Virus record (IMG/VR): IMGVR_UViG_3300007734_000746
Coordinates: 1-63,746 of that record
Reading direction: 5' to 3' (one strand)
Length of the DNA: 63,746 bases
Source of the DNA: a virus
This document shows positions 1-7,717 of the stretch, one piece after another. The first letter of the stretch is position 1, and every line of letters starts with the position of its first letter. The notes below the pieces were generated by a model. It did no database searches. It was not told the DNA's origin and saw only the letters and a list, made by a program, of their open reading frames with translations. A program made the translations under genes and the position numbers.

Positions 1-80
1 TCAGACAATTCTTCCGCTGTGCCATTAAAAATGTACACAACGTCAGTGCCAAAATAGGTTTGAATTTGTTCTGGTGTCAT
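1..80 (-). CDS. 5' part of the 65-aa fibre-region protein (duplicate of 63502-63699)
   Basis: The first 26 codons of a minus-strand gene run off the left edge; its ATG is at 78-80. Because of the 127-bp overlap this is the same gene as the complete copy at 63502-63699, and should be counted once. Confidence 0.85.
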   Translation of the reverse strand, partial: MTPEQIQTYFGTDVVYIFNGTAEELS

Positions 81-127
81 GGCTATGTTGAAGTGTATGT
101 ATACGATACTTGAACTTTTAATCCTGA
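1..127. repeat. Terminal direct repeat, left copy (circular contig overlap)
   Basis: Bases 1-127 are identical to 63620-63746. The length of 127 equals a common maximum assembly k-mer, so this is best read as the overlap of a circular or circularly permuted genome rather than a physical terminal repeat. Confidence 0.95.
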
Positions 128-784
128 GCCGGGCTTAATAGTTCCTACGTTAGTAATATCTAAATATATAGAAGTATTTGCAGCTAACGCATGCGATGTC
201 GATACAGAGTAGCTTGTTCCATTGTTTGGTATTACCAAAGTGCGTAATAATGTGGCACTGCTGTATCCAGATAATCCTGCTTTTACCGGTATACTAATAC
301 CTGACCCGCCGCTTGGGGCAGACGTTACAGTTGCTTTAAAACTTGTTATAGTAACCGCTTGTGGAAAAAGCCAACCACCACTATCGACTATTCCTAACGT
401 GCCGTTAATATTAGACTGCTTAAACAGTATTGCAGTGCCGTTACTAATTACAAGCGCCTGTGCTACAAGTAGTTTTGATAAAATTGCTGTAGGGGAAGTA
501 ACAAAAATGTTTTTTGTTCCCGCAGAAAAATTTACTTTTGCGGTAGTATCAAGACTGTTGGAGTACACCGCATCTCTGGTAAGAGTGGGGCCAACGGTAC
601 TATATGTTCCAAGACCTATTTCCCACTCACCCGGATTAACAGCGGAAATACAGTAATAAGTTGAATTACCGTTACCAACAGCAGAAAAGGCTTTGTAACC
701 AGATACTGCGCCTAAAAGCACAGCATCCCCCGTACCCGTTACAGCGGTAGTCTCTTGAACTCTGTCAACTATAAAAGTCGGCAT
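83..784 (-). CDS. Tail fibre-associated structural protein (233 aa)
   Basis: The N-terminal ~100 residues have the pattern RVxETT-GTG-xxLxGAVxGYxxFxAVGxGN-YY followed by a WExGxGTY motif, known to me as a recurring N-terminal module of phage tail/fibre proteins. The remaining ~130 residues are Ser/Thr/Gly-rich beta-type sequence. It lies between the 65-aa and the 363-aa fibre-like genes in the same minus-strand run, with a GAGG ribosome site before the ATG at 784. It is probably a virion appendage; the exact role is not determinable. Confidence 0.7.
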   Translation of the reverse strand: MPTFIVDRVQETTAVTGTGDAVLLGAVSGYKAFSAVGNGNSTYYCISAVNPGEWEIGLGTYSTVGPTLTRDAVYSNSLDTTAKVNFSAGTKNIFVTSPTAILSKLLVAQALVISNGTAILFKQSNINGTLGIVDSGGWLFPQAVTITSFKATVTSAPSGGSGISIPVKAGLSGYSSATLLRTLVIPNNGTSYSVSTSHALAANTSIYLDITNVGTIKPGSGLKVQVSYTYTST

Positions 785-792
785 TTGTGCCT

Positions 793-1884
793 CTACGGTA
801 TTGTGTTACTGACCAAAACCCAATCAGCGACCTGATCGTCAGCAATTGTAGACCAACCCGGCGTTTGTGTGCTACTTACTGCTTGCCAACTTGACGCTTG
901 TGCATTGGATATTACCTGCCAAGCGGCCAATTGAGCGTCGTTGATGGCCTGCCAATTTGCTGTCTGACTGTCATCAATGGGTCTCCAATACACAGGGAAT
1001 ATGTTTCCTACGGCACCATTTGCCGTAACCCCAGATAGCGCAACAACAACATTTTGCCCAACAGAGCCAACTGCTCCAGTAGCAGCATTGTTTGTTAACG
1101 CTAACCCAAAATCAGGTGTTGGTGCTTGTGCTGCTCCTGTAGCGCTTGTTCCAGATGCTTCAGTAGTAGTGACTACTTCCGTGTTTCCTACGTTACCTGT
1201 AGCAGAATTACCTGTGTTTTCTACTAACTCATCTGGCAGTACTGCGCCAACAAAACCTGCAACTATGTTTCCCGTAATAGCTACTGCGGCACCGCCGTGA
1301 GTTACCGTGCCAACTTCTCCGTAAGCGGATACCCCGGTAAGGTTTACTGCAAGTGAAACACCGACTAAACCAACGTTTCCAGTTGCGGCATCTCCGGTTT
1401 CTGCGTCTGAATTGTTTGGGGTCAATACCCCTGCACTACCATTAGCAGATGCTCCAGTGAGTGCTACGGCAAACGAAACACTAACTGAACCAACAACGCC
1501 TATTGCTGCATCGCCTGTCTGGCTGTTTGAACTGTTTGGGGTCAATACCCCTGCGCTACCATTAGCAGATGCTCCAGTAAGTGCTACAGCAAACGAAACG
1601 CCAACTGAACCAACAACGCCTATTGCTGCATCGCCTGTTTGGCTGTTTGAACTGTTTGGAACAACGGTTCCAACAGTACTTGAAGCTGTTACCCCAGATA
1701 AATCTACTGATACATTTATACCAGCAGTTCCAACATTACCTGAAGCTGTTACCCCAGTAAAAGGGATACCACCACCCCAAAAATTAGAACCCCAAGTGTT
1801 GTACCCCCAATCGCCAGAATCAACTGGGTCTGATAGCGCACTTGCGGCTATTGGAGCCGCGCCTACAGGACTCGACCCAATCAT
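793..1884 (-). CDS. Repeat-rich fibre-like structural protein (363 aa)
   Basis: A low-complexity protein with many Gly-Val/Ala-Thr-Gly-x-Val-Gly units of about 20 residues, as in elongated beta fibres. Two successive 40-residue units are almost identical, from a 120-bp tandem DNA repeat. The last ~65 residues carry five or six W-x-x-I/V-x-x-x-Q repeats, a pattern seen at the ends of fibre or baseplate proteins. The N-terminus has a W-G-rich segment. An AAGGTAG ribosome site precedes the ATG at 1884. Probable tail or capsid fibre. Confidence 0.65.
   Translation of the reverse strand: MIGSSPVGAAPIAASALSDPVDSGDWGYNTWGSNFWGGGIPFTGVTASGNVGTAGINVSVDLSGVTASSTVGTVVPNSSNSQTGDAAIGVVGSVGVSFAVALTGASANGSAGVLTPNSSNSQTGDAAIGVVGSVSVSFAVALTGASANGSAGVLTPNNSDAETGDAATGNVGLVGVSLAVNLTGVSAYGEVGTVTHGGAAVAITGNIVAGFVGAVLPDELVENTGNSATGNVGNTEVVTTTEASGTSATGAAQAPTPDFGLALTNNAATGAVGSVGQNVVVALSGVTANGAVGNIFPVYWRPIDDSQTANWQAINDAQLAAWQVISNAQASSWQAVSSTQTPGWSTIADDQVADWVLVSNTIP
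1411..1650 (-). repeat. Two tandem 120-bp repeats inside the 363-aa gene
   Basis: 1411-1530 and 1531-1650 are near-identical units differing at a few positions, each coding 40 residues in frame. A recent duplication is the simplest explanation. Confidence 0.9.
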
Positions 1885-1893
1885 GGGCTACCT

Positions 1894-2370
1894 TTATGTT
1901 GTTGCTAGGCGCAACAAAGCAGTAGTAGTGGTGTTAGCAGGCATTGTCAACGTAAAAGTGCCCGCTGTAATTGACTGCGAACCAAAGGTATGAACGCTTA
2001 CCGCCTTATTACTCTGCGTCGAGTTATAGATCAAAACACAATCAAATGCTGTTGTCAGTGTAACTGCGGTGTACACAATAGAAGCCGATGGCGTCCAATA
2101 CCCTACGCCCGCTGTTGCAGACGAGTTTGTAGAAGTAGGAGCCGTTGCGTTTGTTACTGTTACACCGCCAGCGGTATAGTTTGTACCCGTCACCTCACCA
2201 GTTGCAGAGTAAGCAGTGGTCGATGCGTTAATTGTTGCAGTGGTCAGGTACAAAGCTGCCTTAAAAGTGTCAGCAGTCGATGCGGCACGAATAGGGGCGG
2301 TACCAAAATTGTGGGTGGCGGTCATCAGTTCACCAAGGAACGATGTAGCCATTGATTGCGTGTTAGCCAT
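1894..2370 (-). CDS. Small structural protein, paralogue A (158 aa)
   Basis: A beta-rich virion-type protein. Its layout matches that of the 138-aa protein at 2568-2984: a short N-terminal helix (SFLGELM versus SFKKELY), a KAALYL/KIALYT strand, an EVTGT-YTAGG motif, a CxLIYN-xxxNKAVxV strand and a conserved C-terminal TxTMPANTTTTALxR. The two are paralogues separated by one short gene. A TAAGGA ribosome site lies directly upstream of ATG 2370. Probably a tail-tip, fibre-base or head-completion component; function unknown. Confidence 0.65.
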   Translation of the reverse strand: MANTQSMATSFLGELMTATHNFGTAPIRAASTADTFKAALYLTTATINASTTAYSATGEVTGTNYTAGGVTVTNATAPTSTNSSATAGVGYWTPSASIVYTAVTLTTAFDCVLIYNSTQSNKAVSVHTFGSQSITAGTFTLTMPANTTTTALLRLATT

Positions 2371-2379
2371 GATATTTCC

Positions 2380-2571
2380 TTAAAAAGAAGCAGCTTCGCC
2401 ACCGGCAAAACTAGGTATTTTCTTCAACGTAACATGAGCAGATCGGTGGACTAACTCTCCCTCCAACCAGTACTCAACCCATGTGGTTAGCTCATTGTCA
2501 TTATCGACTGTGCCTTCCCGCTTCTCAAGCAAGGAATCATCCATCTCGCCTTTAGTGGTAGTAACAATCAA
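2380..2571 (-). CDS. Hypothetical protein between the two structural paralogues (63 aa)
   Basis: An acidic, charged small protein of no recognised family. The first possible start is TTG at 2571, overlapping the stop of the preceding gene (TTGA), which suggests translational coupling; an in-frame ATG nine codons later (2544) is the alternative. Confidence 0.55.
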   Translation of the reverse strand: MIVTTTKGEMDDSLLEKREGTVDNDNELTTWVEYWLEGELVHRSAHVTLKKIPSFAGGEAASF

Positions 2572-2984
2572 TTTGAACTCCTGATAAGTGCAGTAGTTGA
2601 TGTATTAGCGGGCATGGTGATTGTAAACGTGGTAGTTGACGTTTTATCAGAGCCAAAGTCCAAAACTGCAATCGACCTGTTTGCCTTGGAGGCGTTGTAA
2701 ATCAGGGCACATCTGGCGGTTAATGCTGCTGTCCACGACACGTTATTCCAATTTACATAAGCCACAGAACCAGACGAGTTTATTGATGCACCAGTCATAA
2801 CCTCACCACCAGCTGTGTAGCCCGTACCTGTTACTTCATTGGTGCTGCTGTAAACAGTTGTGGCTTCATTTAAGTCAGCATTACCCGTATACAGTGCAAT
2901 CTTGATAGTATCCGTGGACAAATCATGGATGCCTTGATAAAGCTCCTTTTTGAAGCTGGTAGTCTGGGTTTGGACTATAGACAT
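2568..2984 (-). CDS. Small structural protein, paralogue B (138 aa)
   Basis: Paralogue of the 158-aa protein at 1894-2370. The two share the N-terminal helix, EVTGTGYTAGGE, the ALIYNASKANRS strand, FGSDKT and a TITMPANTSTTALIR ending. The ATG overlaps the stop of the 234-aa adaptor gene by one base (TAATG). It lies in the head-tail joining/tail region, so it is probably a virion component. Confidence 0.65.
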   Translation of the reverse strand: MSIVQTQTTSFKKELYQGIHDLSTDTIKIALYTGNADLNEATTVYSSTNEVTGTGYTAGGEVMTGASINSSGSVAYVNWNNVSWTAALTARCALIYNASKANRSIAVLDFGSDKTSTTTFTITMPANTSTTALIRSSN

Positions 2985-3688
2985 TAGTTAACCTCAACCC
3001 TAAGCTGGCCACTGCGATAGGCATCCTGGCGCTCCATACCATCACCCAAGCGCTTAGCAAGAGCTAATGCCTCAGCATACTTTTTGGCATAAAGAGTAAC
3101 CAAATCTGGTTCGCCCTTCATAAATGTATAAGCCTCTACCAAAGCGCCATAAAGCAAAACTGTATCAAAGTTATCTCCAAGCCAGGTTTGGCCGCTTGCC
3201 GCTACAGTAATTGACTCTGGATAATAGTAATAGTGAAGCTCTGCTGAATAAGCTGTATCTGGCGTTGGGCCAAGAATAAAACTTAACTCATTGGAGATAG
3301 TAGCTCCTGATACAGTTGGCCCAAACAAAGCGTAATACTTTGGCTTGCCAGTGTTTGTTGGACTAGGATAAGCTTCACGCATGAAGTTAACATCCTTGTT
3401 TAAAAGGTATGTGTATTCACCGCCACCATAAGGAAACACTGCCAAAGAATACGGAGCCAGGAAATCATCAGGGCAAGACAGGTACTTATTACTTGCCGTA
3501 ATAGTCCCAGTCACGTTTTTGCGCAATGATGGGAATTGCACCGAGTTGTAGATACGCTGTTCCGCTTGCTCAATAAAGCGGTTAATCTGAGCCGTCGAAG
3601 ATACAGTAGACGAATCCGCAAGGGTAATCGTCGGAAATTTATTTTCCGTGTAGGTCTGTATAGCCGACGAAAGCTCAGAGTAGTTCAT
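2984..3688 (-). CDS. Head-tail adaptor-like protein (234 aa)
   Basis: A mostly helical N-terminus (LSSAIQTYTENKFP...INRFIEQAEQRIYNSVQFPSLRK), a central beta part with CPDDFLAPYSLAV, and a helical C-terminus with LLYGALVEAYTFMKGEPDLVTLYAKKYAEAL. This matches the helical 'phage adaptor' proteins (SU10-type adaptor, T7 gp11-like role) that sit below the portal. A second candidate adaptor is encoded at 5060-5992. It is translationally coupled to the next gene. Confidence 0.65.
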   Translation of the reverse strand: MNYSELSSAIQTYTENKFPTITLADSSTVSSTAQINRFIEQAEQRIYNSVQFPSLRKNVTGTITASNKYLSCPDDFLAPYSLAVFPYGGGEYTYLLNKDVNFMREAYPSPTNTGKPKYYALFGPTVSGATISNELSFILGPTPDTAYSAELHYYYYPESITVAASGQTWLGDNFDTVLLYGALVEAYTFMKGEPDLVTLYAKKYAEALALAKRLGDGMERQDAYRSGQLRVEVN

Positions 3689-3939
3689 GCCATCGGGCCT
3701 CGTGCCATCACGCCTTTGGTAGCTGCGCCAGTACCACGGATTTTAATTCCGCTGGTTTTTGCAGGAGCAGGACGTTTGTTGCTCAAACCATTTACAACCA
3801 TATCCAAGTTAGCAGGATCACTCATGTTAGGAGGAATCTCGCTGGTAAATTTGGCTGCCGTACCAGACATGGTATGGGGCTTTGCGTAAACACTAGCAGG
3901 GCCAACTTCTTTGCCGCCCTTTTTCATGGTGTATGCCAT
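3685..3939 (-). CDS. Small basic KGG-type protein (84 aa)
   Basis: A Lys/Gly/Pro-rich protein starting MAYTMKKGGK with no recognisable fold. It overlaps the adaptor gene by an ATGA junction. It is one of seven small basic proteins in this part of the virion block; several share the K-G-G motif. Function unknown; an internal virion or DNA-compacting role is only a guess. Confidence 0.6.
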   Translation of the reverse strand: MAYTMKKGGKEVGPASVYAKPHTMSGTAAKFTSEIPPNMSDPANLDMVVNGLSNKRPAPAKTSGIKIRGTGAATKGVMARGPMA

Positions 3940-3942
3940 AAA

Positions 3943-4140
3943 TTACCCCTTTTGGTTCATAGCACGGGACATGTTTTTGCCGTACTTTTTACGATCCAGG
4001 CTAGTAGGGCCACCCTTTTTTAACTTAAGAGTAGTGCCTTTTCCGCCTTTGTGTTCTTGCGCATCATGCTGCTTGAACGCCTTTTTGATCATTGCTTTGT
4101 CTTGCGCCTTGTCACTTTTCATGTCTTCTTTAGCCATCAT
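3943..4140 (-). CDS. Small basic KGG-type protein (65 aa)
   Basis: A Lys-rich (about one quarter Lys) protein with an N-terminal amphipathic helix (KSDKAQDKAMIKKAFKQHD) and a KLKKGGPTS motif. No family recognised. It belongs to the cluster of small basic proteins between the capsid and adaptor genes. Confidence 0.55.
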   Translation of the reverse strand: MMAKEDMKSDKAQDKAMIKKAFKQHDAQEHKGGKGTTLKLKKGGPTSLDRKKYGKNMSRAMNQKG

Positions 4141-4146
4141 AAACTC

Positions 4147-4656
4147 CTATGTTACTTGAAATTGGTTGGATTTTTGCATGTTAGTAGTACCGGGAATTAC
4201 TTGTAGATTATGAGGCACATGCAAGCCAGATACAAGTTTTCCTTGAAGCGGAATGATGTGGTCCACATGCCAAGGAAATTTAAAAATTTTAGTCCTTAAT
4301 TGAGCTAATTCATAGGCTTGCTCCACCATCCAATGATCCTCATCGGTAAACCAAATTGGCTTGCGTAAATTTAACGCCGCTCTACGCCTAGCATCTATAG
4401 CTAAAACTTTACTTGGATTATTAATTTTCCAATTTTTATTTTTTTGTTGAACTTTAATTTTGTGATTGGTATATCTATTGATGTCAGAAGTTTTGCGATA
4501 CGCCACAGACAATTCAGGATTTTTTAATGCCCAATTTTTTTTTCGTTCGTTGTCACAGGTTTTGCAATGGGCTTGATATCCATCTTTACTGTTTACGGCT
4601 TGTTTATAAAAAAACTCGTAAGACTTAACAACTTTGCAGCGAGAGCAAGTTTTCAT
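4147..4656 (-). CDS. HNH homing-type endonuclease (169 aa)
   Basis: The N-terminus has a CSRC-x(~30)-CKTC pair resembling the zinc-binding start of many phage HNH proteins, followed by a basic linker. The nuclease core near residues 130-165 reads WHVDHIIPL...HVPHNLQVI...N-x2-KSN, the His-Asn-His arrangement. The gene is visibly more AT-rich than its neighbours and sits between virion genes. This fits a free-standing homing endonuclease that entered the block. It overlaps the 135-aa gene upstream by four bases. Confidence 0.85.
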   Translation of the reverse strand: MKTCSRCKVVKSYEFFYKQAVNSKDGYQAHCKTCDNERKKNWALKNPELSVAYRKTSDINRYTNHKIKVQQKNKNWKINNPSKVLAIDARRRAALNLRKPIWFTDEDHWMVEQAYELAQLRTKIFKFPWHVDHIIPLQGKLVSGLHVPHNLQVIPGTTNMQKSNQFQVT

Positions 4657-5060
4657 GATATTGTTACTGTTCCTACTAAAGTTGTAGCCACAAGGTAGTT
4701 AGGTGTTAATCTTACATCAAACCCACTTGATCCGCCTACTGGGAACCAGCCCCACTGTATATCCCTTGACCCGCCTGTTGGCGTTCCTTGATCCCCGGTC
4801 GCAGTTAACTGCAATCCGTTTAATCCAGCTGCAACATAGGTTGTATCTGGGCGAGGCTGATACACAGCCTGTGGATCGTTAACCGGATACATGCCAAGCT
4901 GTAACTGAGGCTGATCAGGATCCCAACATTCTTCACAAACTTTCAATTGATATAGTTTAGTCTTAATAACCTCAACTTTCAATTGTTTTAATTTAAAACG
5001 CTGGCCACACCGATCACATTCGGCAATTGAATATTTGCCAGATGCATACGGTGAAGTCAT
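4653..5060 (-). CDS. Zinc-ribbon-like virion-region protein (135 aa)
   Basis: Two Cys pairs (CDRC near residue 15 and CEEC near 42) suggest a small zinc ribbon, followed by a YQPRPDTTY segment and a beta-rich C-terminus with Gly/Thr repeats. It is encoded with a one-base overlap after the 310-aa adaptor-like gene. Proteins of this layout recur next to adaptor genes in phages; the precise role is unknown to me. Confidence 0.5.
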   Translation of the reverse strand: MTSPYASGKYSIAECDRCGQRFKLKQLKVEVIKTKLYQLKVCEECWDPDQPQLQLGMYPVNDPQAVYQPRPDTTYVAAGLNGLQLTATGDQGTPTGGSRDIQWGWFPVGGSSGFDVRLTPNYLVATTLVGTVTIS

Positions 5061-5992
5061 TACATGCCACCTCCACCAATGAATGATTGGCGAGGAACTA
5101 GGCGTAGCGTAGCTTTTTCGTGATCTTCACCAGCTGCAAGCTTGTACTGCTCTTCATAAACAGCTTTAAGCATATCTAACCGTCCTTGTAGCTCTGGCAC
5201 TTTCATGGCTATATAGTACGCCAAACCAGCAGTCACAGCGGGCAAAAACCTAAAATTCATGTCGGCAGTCTCAACACCTTTACCAGCATCTTGAATACGT
5301 CGCAGTCTGTAATAGACAAACTGGTATGTTTGTGATCCATCAGGTGTTGGCCAGACAGTAATTGCAGGCAGCTGTGGAACATTAACAGCAGTTAAAGTTG
5401 TATGTGAAGTAGCGGTTGTGTTGTTTTGGCCACGAAATACGCCGCCTAGGGTATTGCCTGATATATAGGTGTAATAAATGTCTTCACTGTCCAGGCGAAT
5501 GTAACCAGATCCAGCCAAGCCAACAACTGTGCTTAACGTGATGGATTCTGAAGTAGCAGTAATACTACCGCTTAAAGTTGCAGAGGTAGGATTAACTTCG
5601 CCAGACAAACGTTGAATCCATACCTGGATTGGCCGGCCTTGGACCAGTTTATTTGGAATGGTGGCGTATGTTGATACGCTGATCCTGGTGATGCTTAGAT
5701 CAGCCTGGGTAGATGCTACGTTTGGCTGGGTGCGAATCACATGGTCCAACAGGTCAATGGTATCTGTAGGTAAAGCGTAAGTGTTAAGCCCCTGCGTCAG
5801 GGTAATGGTGCCAGTCTCAATGGTCCACATGTTTAGGCCGCGATTAGCCCACTCTATGGTCATCAAGTTAAGTGACCTGCGCGCTGTACGCAAATCATAG
5901 CCAGAGCGCATCTCGCGCCCAGCCCGTTCCCAAGCCTCTTCAGCAAGTTCCGTAAACTCTAAGTTAAAGGCAGTGGTACCGGTAGTAGACAT
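5060..5992 (-). CDS. Head-tail joining/adaptor-like protein (310 aa)
   Basis: Residues 1-110 are helical with EFTELAEEAWERAG-x-RSGYDLRTARRSLNLMTIEWANRGLNMWTIE, a conserved start in phage head-tail joining proteins. A beta insert (Ser/Thr-rich, ~120-210) follows, then a helical C-terminus (AGLAYYIAMKVPELQGRLDMLKAVYEEQYKLAAGEDHEKA). Probably binds under the portal or stabilises packaged DNA. It ends with a one-base overlap into the zinc-ribbon gene. Confidence 0.65.
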   Translation of the reverse strand: MSTTGTTAFNLEFTELAEEAWERAGREMRSGYDLRTARRSLNLMTIEWANRGLNMWTIETGTITLTQGLNTYALPTDTIDLLDHVIRTQPNVASTQADLSITRISVSTYATIPNKLVQGRPIQVWIQRLSGEVNPTSATLSGSITATSESITLSTVVGLAGSGYIRLDSEDIYYTYISGNTLGGVFRGQNNTTATSHTTLTAVNVPQLPAITVWPTPDGSQTYQFVYYRLRRIQDAGKGVETADMNFRFLPAVTAGLAYYIAMKVPELQGRLDMLKAVYEEQYKLAAGEDHEKATLRLVPRQSFIGGGGM

Positions 5993-6004
5993 AAATTATC
6001 CAGT

Positions 6005-6181
6005 TTATTTCATGCCTTTGAGGGTTTCAGCAAGACGCGCTCTTTTGCCCATTAAACCAGGTTTTTTAGCTGCTGACTTTAGTTTAGACGCTGGGATTGT
6101 TTCGCCCTTTTTAACGCCTAAACTTTTACGCAAAGATCCTGGTTTTTTTATAGCGCCCGCGATCCAATTTTTAGTGGTCAT
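6005..6181 (-). CDS. Short basic protein (58 aa)
   Basis: A short gene with ATG at 6181 and TAA at 6005, filling the gap between the HNH gene and the adaptor gene. The product begins MTTKNWIAGAIKKPGSLRK and continues with KKGETIPASKLKSAAKK and a KRARLAETL helix. Proteins with this signature (a low-complexity Lys/Gly start, then RARLAETLK) are familiar in phage virion blocks. Function unknown. Confidence 0.7.
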   Translation of the reverse strand: MTTKNWIAGAIKKPGSLRKSLGVKKGETIPASKLKSAAKKPGLMGKRARLAETLKGMK

Positions 6182-6578
6182 ATTTACGGCTCCGTGTCAT
6201 GTTGCAATGTTTATGCGCAATCTGCAAATTTTCTGCGCTGTCGTCTTTACTGTACCAGTACGGAACTTTGTGGTCGATATGTAAATCCGTCAAATTTGTA
6301 AAATCTAGCCTAACGCCGCACAAAGCACAATTATCGCCGTCTCTTTGCCGCAACAGCGAAATCACCATGCCACGCCATGTCTGCGGTGTAACCCTGTTTT
6401 TTATCCCAGCAGCTTCGCGTTCCTTGCGTTGCTGTTTATTTCTTTCAAGAATACGTTCTTTGTTTTTTGCGTAATATTCTTTGAAATACTCTGGGTTTTG
6501 CTGTCCTTCGACACGGCTTTTCCCGTGCTTCGTATAAGAAGCTCTTGGTTGCTTGTCCGTGCCTCTAACTTCAGCCAT
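6171..6578 (-). CDS. HNH endonuclease (135 aa)
   Basis: The N-terminal basic helix (YFKEYYAKNKERILERNKQQRKERE) is the linker typical of phage HNH proteins. The core has a CALC pair at about residues 95-98, then HIDHKVPYWYSK-x4-NLQIAHKHCN-MTR, giving the H-N-H residues and the second Cys/His pair of a zinc-supported HNH domain. It is the second free-standing HNH gene within the virion block. Probably a homing endonuclease; it is not a terminase-associated HNH by position. Confidence 0.85.
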   Translation of the reverse strand: MAEVRGTDKQPRASYTKHGKSRVEGQQNPEYFKEYYAKNKERILERNKQQRKEREAAGIKNRVTPQTWRGMVISLLRQRDGDNCALCGVRLDFTNLTDLHIDHKVPYWYSKDDSAENLQIAHKHCNMTRSRKYDH

Positions 6579-6822
6579 TTTTTGCCATTCTCATATTATC
6601 TATTAAATTTGGATATGGGCGACCAGCAGCTTTAGCCGCAGCTTTTGCTTTGGCTTTTTTTGCTGGTGATAGCTTAGTGTGTTTTTTAGCCGGGTTTGGC
6701 GTATCCCATACTTCACCACCTTTAGCATATTCTGTAAAGTCAGTGTTGTCTCGGCGTGCTTTACGCACACCTTTGGCCATTTTGGACGGGGAAATAGCGC
6801 CCATCCCCCGGCTGGCCATCAT
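6571..6822 (-). CDS. Small basic KGG-type protein (83 aa)
   Basis: Starts MMASRGMGAISPSKMAKGVRK and has YAKGGEVWDTPNPAKK and a LSPAKKAKAKAAAKAAGRPYPN segment that I recognise as recurrent in phage small proteins. I chose the ATG at 6822 because it overlaps the upstream stop (ATGA) and is preceded by GAGG; the longer form to 6852 would overlap more and lacks a site. No known function. Confidence 0.65.
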   Translation of the reverse strand: MMASRGMGAISPSKMAKGVRKARRDNTDFTEYAKGGEVWDTPNPAKKHTKLSPAKKAKAKAAAKAAGRPYPNLIDNMRMAKNG

Positions 6823-7073
6823 CGTTTGCCTCGCGCCATTCCGCCGCCACACATAACAATTGTGCCGCGAGTTTTACCGCGCTGGGCAATCCCATCAGCA
6901 CGAGAAGATGCAGAACCGCCTTTAGCCATGCGTTTAACCGGCTCATCTACAGGGACTGAATCCGGGTAGATTGGCGGCTTTGGCGCTGGTTTTGGTGCAG
7001 GCTTTTGTTTTGCCTTTTTGGCAACAGGCTCATCTACTGGAGTTGAGTCTGTGTAATCGTAATCTTTAGCCAT
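6819..7073 (-). CDS. Small basic KGG-type protein with duplicated PVDEPV motif (84 aa)
   Basis: Contains D-S-x-PVDEPV twice (about residues 9-17 and 38-46) separated by a KPAPKPAPKPP stretch. It ends with MAKGGSASSRADGIAQRGKTRG-IVM, closely matching the end of the 132-aa neighbour (SADGIASKGKTK-QIVMKKGG). This points to shared ancestry of the C-terminal segments. Confidence 0.6.
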   Translation of the reverse strand: MAKDYDYTDSTPVDEPVAKKAKQKPAPKPAPKPPIYPDSVPVDEPVKRMAKGGSASSRADGIAQRGKTRGTIVMCGGGMARGKR

Positions 7074-7082
7074 GATTGTTCC

Positions 7083-7481
7083 TTAGCAGACTTTGCCACC
7101 TTTTTTCATAACAATTTGTTTTGCCTTAGTTTTGCCTTTAGAGGCAATGCCATCAGCACTTTTATGGCCAGCAGACAGACCACCAGCAGCCATTTTCTTA
7201 ACTCCGCCGCCTTTTTTCATGCCCATCATTTGCATTCGGTCCATAGCCATATCTTTAGCGGAGCCTTCTTTCATGCCACGCTTTTCAACATCTTTGCCCA
7301 TTTTTTCAAACTTGCTCATTTTTGTAGCCATAGTATCACCACCTTTAGAAAATTTGCGGCCTTTATCCGCTTTTGCAAAATCTTGCCCCACGGACTGTGG
7401 AACGCCTACTTTCTTGGCAAACGATGGCGAATGAGCTATCGCTTCCATGAAATTGTGTTGTTTCTTACTACTTGATGGCAC
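7083..7481 (-). CDS. Conserved small phage protein, PSKS-QHNFM family-like (132 aa)
   Basis: The N-terminus reads MPSSSKKQHNFMEAIAH...VGVPQSVGQDFAKADKGRKF, a pattern I know from many phage genomes (DUF3008-like). The rest is Met/Lys/Gly-rich with FSKGGD, MKKGGGVKKMAAGG and KSADGIASKGKTK, ending KGGKVC. It is the largest of the basic KGG proteins. Virion association is inferred from position. Confidence 0.65.
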   Translation of the reverse strand: MPSSSKKQHNFMEAIAHSPSFAKKVGVPQSVGQDFAKADKGRKFSKGGDTMATKMSKFEKMGKDVEKRGMKEGSAKDMAMDRMQMMGMKKGGGVKKMAAGGLSAGHKSADGIASKGKTKAKQIVMKKGGKVC

Positions 7482-7716
7482 TGCGTTGTTCCCTCATAAA
7501 GGTATCAAGCTTTTCATCCATCCGATCAAGACGGGCTATCACTCGGTTAATGTCTGCGTGCATATCTGCTTTAGTGACAAATTTATCTGCATGCTCTTCG
7601 CGTGTTTTACTCAAGAGAATTCCAAGGCGCTTAACCTCATCGTGCGAAATCTTCACCCACAACAGCAAAGCTGTTGATAGGAAAGATAAAACGACGTTCC
7701 AAATTGGCAGTTCCAT
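7468..7716 (-). CDS. Single-span membrane protein with coiled coil (82 aa)
   Basis: Residues 4-20 form one hydrophobic segment (IWNVVLSFLSTALLLWV), followed by a long charged helix with heptad character (VKRLGILLSKTREEHADKF...INRVIARLDRMDEKLDTFMREQRS). This anchor-plus-coil design fits a small holin-like, antiholin or spanin-accessory protein, but neighbours are not lysis genes. It overlaps the 132-aa gene by 14 bases. Confidence 0.55.
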   Translation of the reverse strand: MELPIWNVVLSFLSTALLLWVKISHDEVKRLGILLSKTREEHADKFVTKADMHADINRVIARLDRMDEKLDTFMREQRSAIK

Positions 7717-7717
7717 T

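Noticed and set aside
1-127. True terminal direct repeat of a T7-like phage
   Set aside because: 127 bp equals an assembly k-mer and a gene (63502-63699) crosses the repeat boundary, so assembly overlap is simpler.
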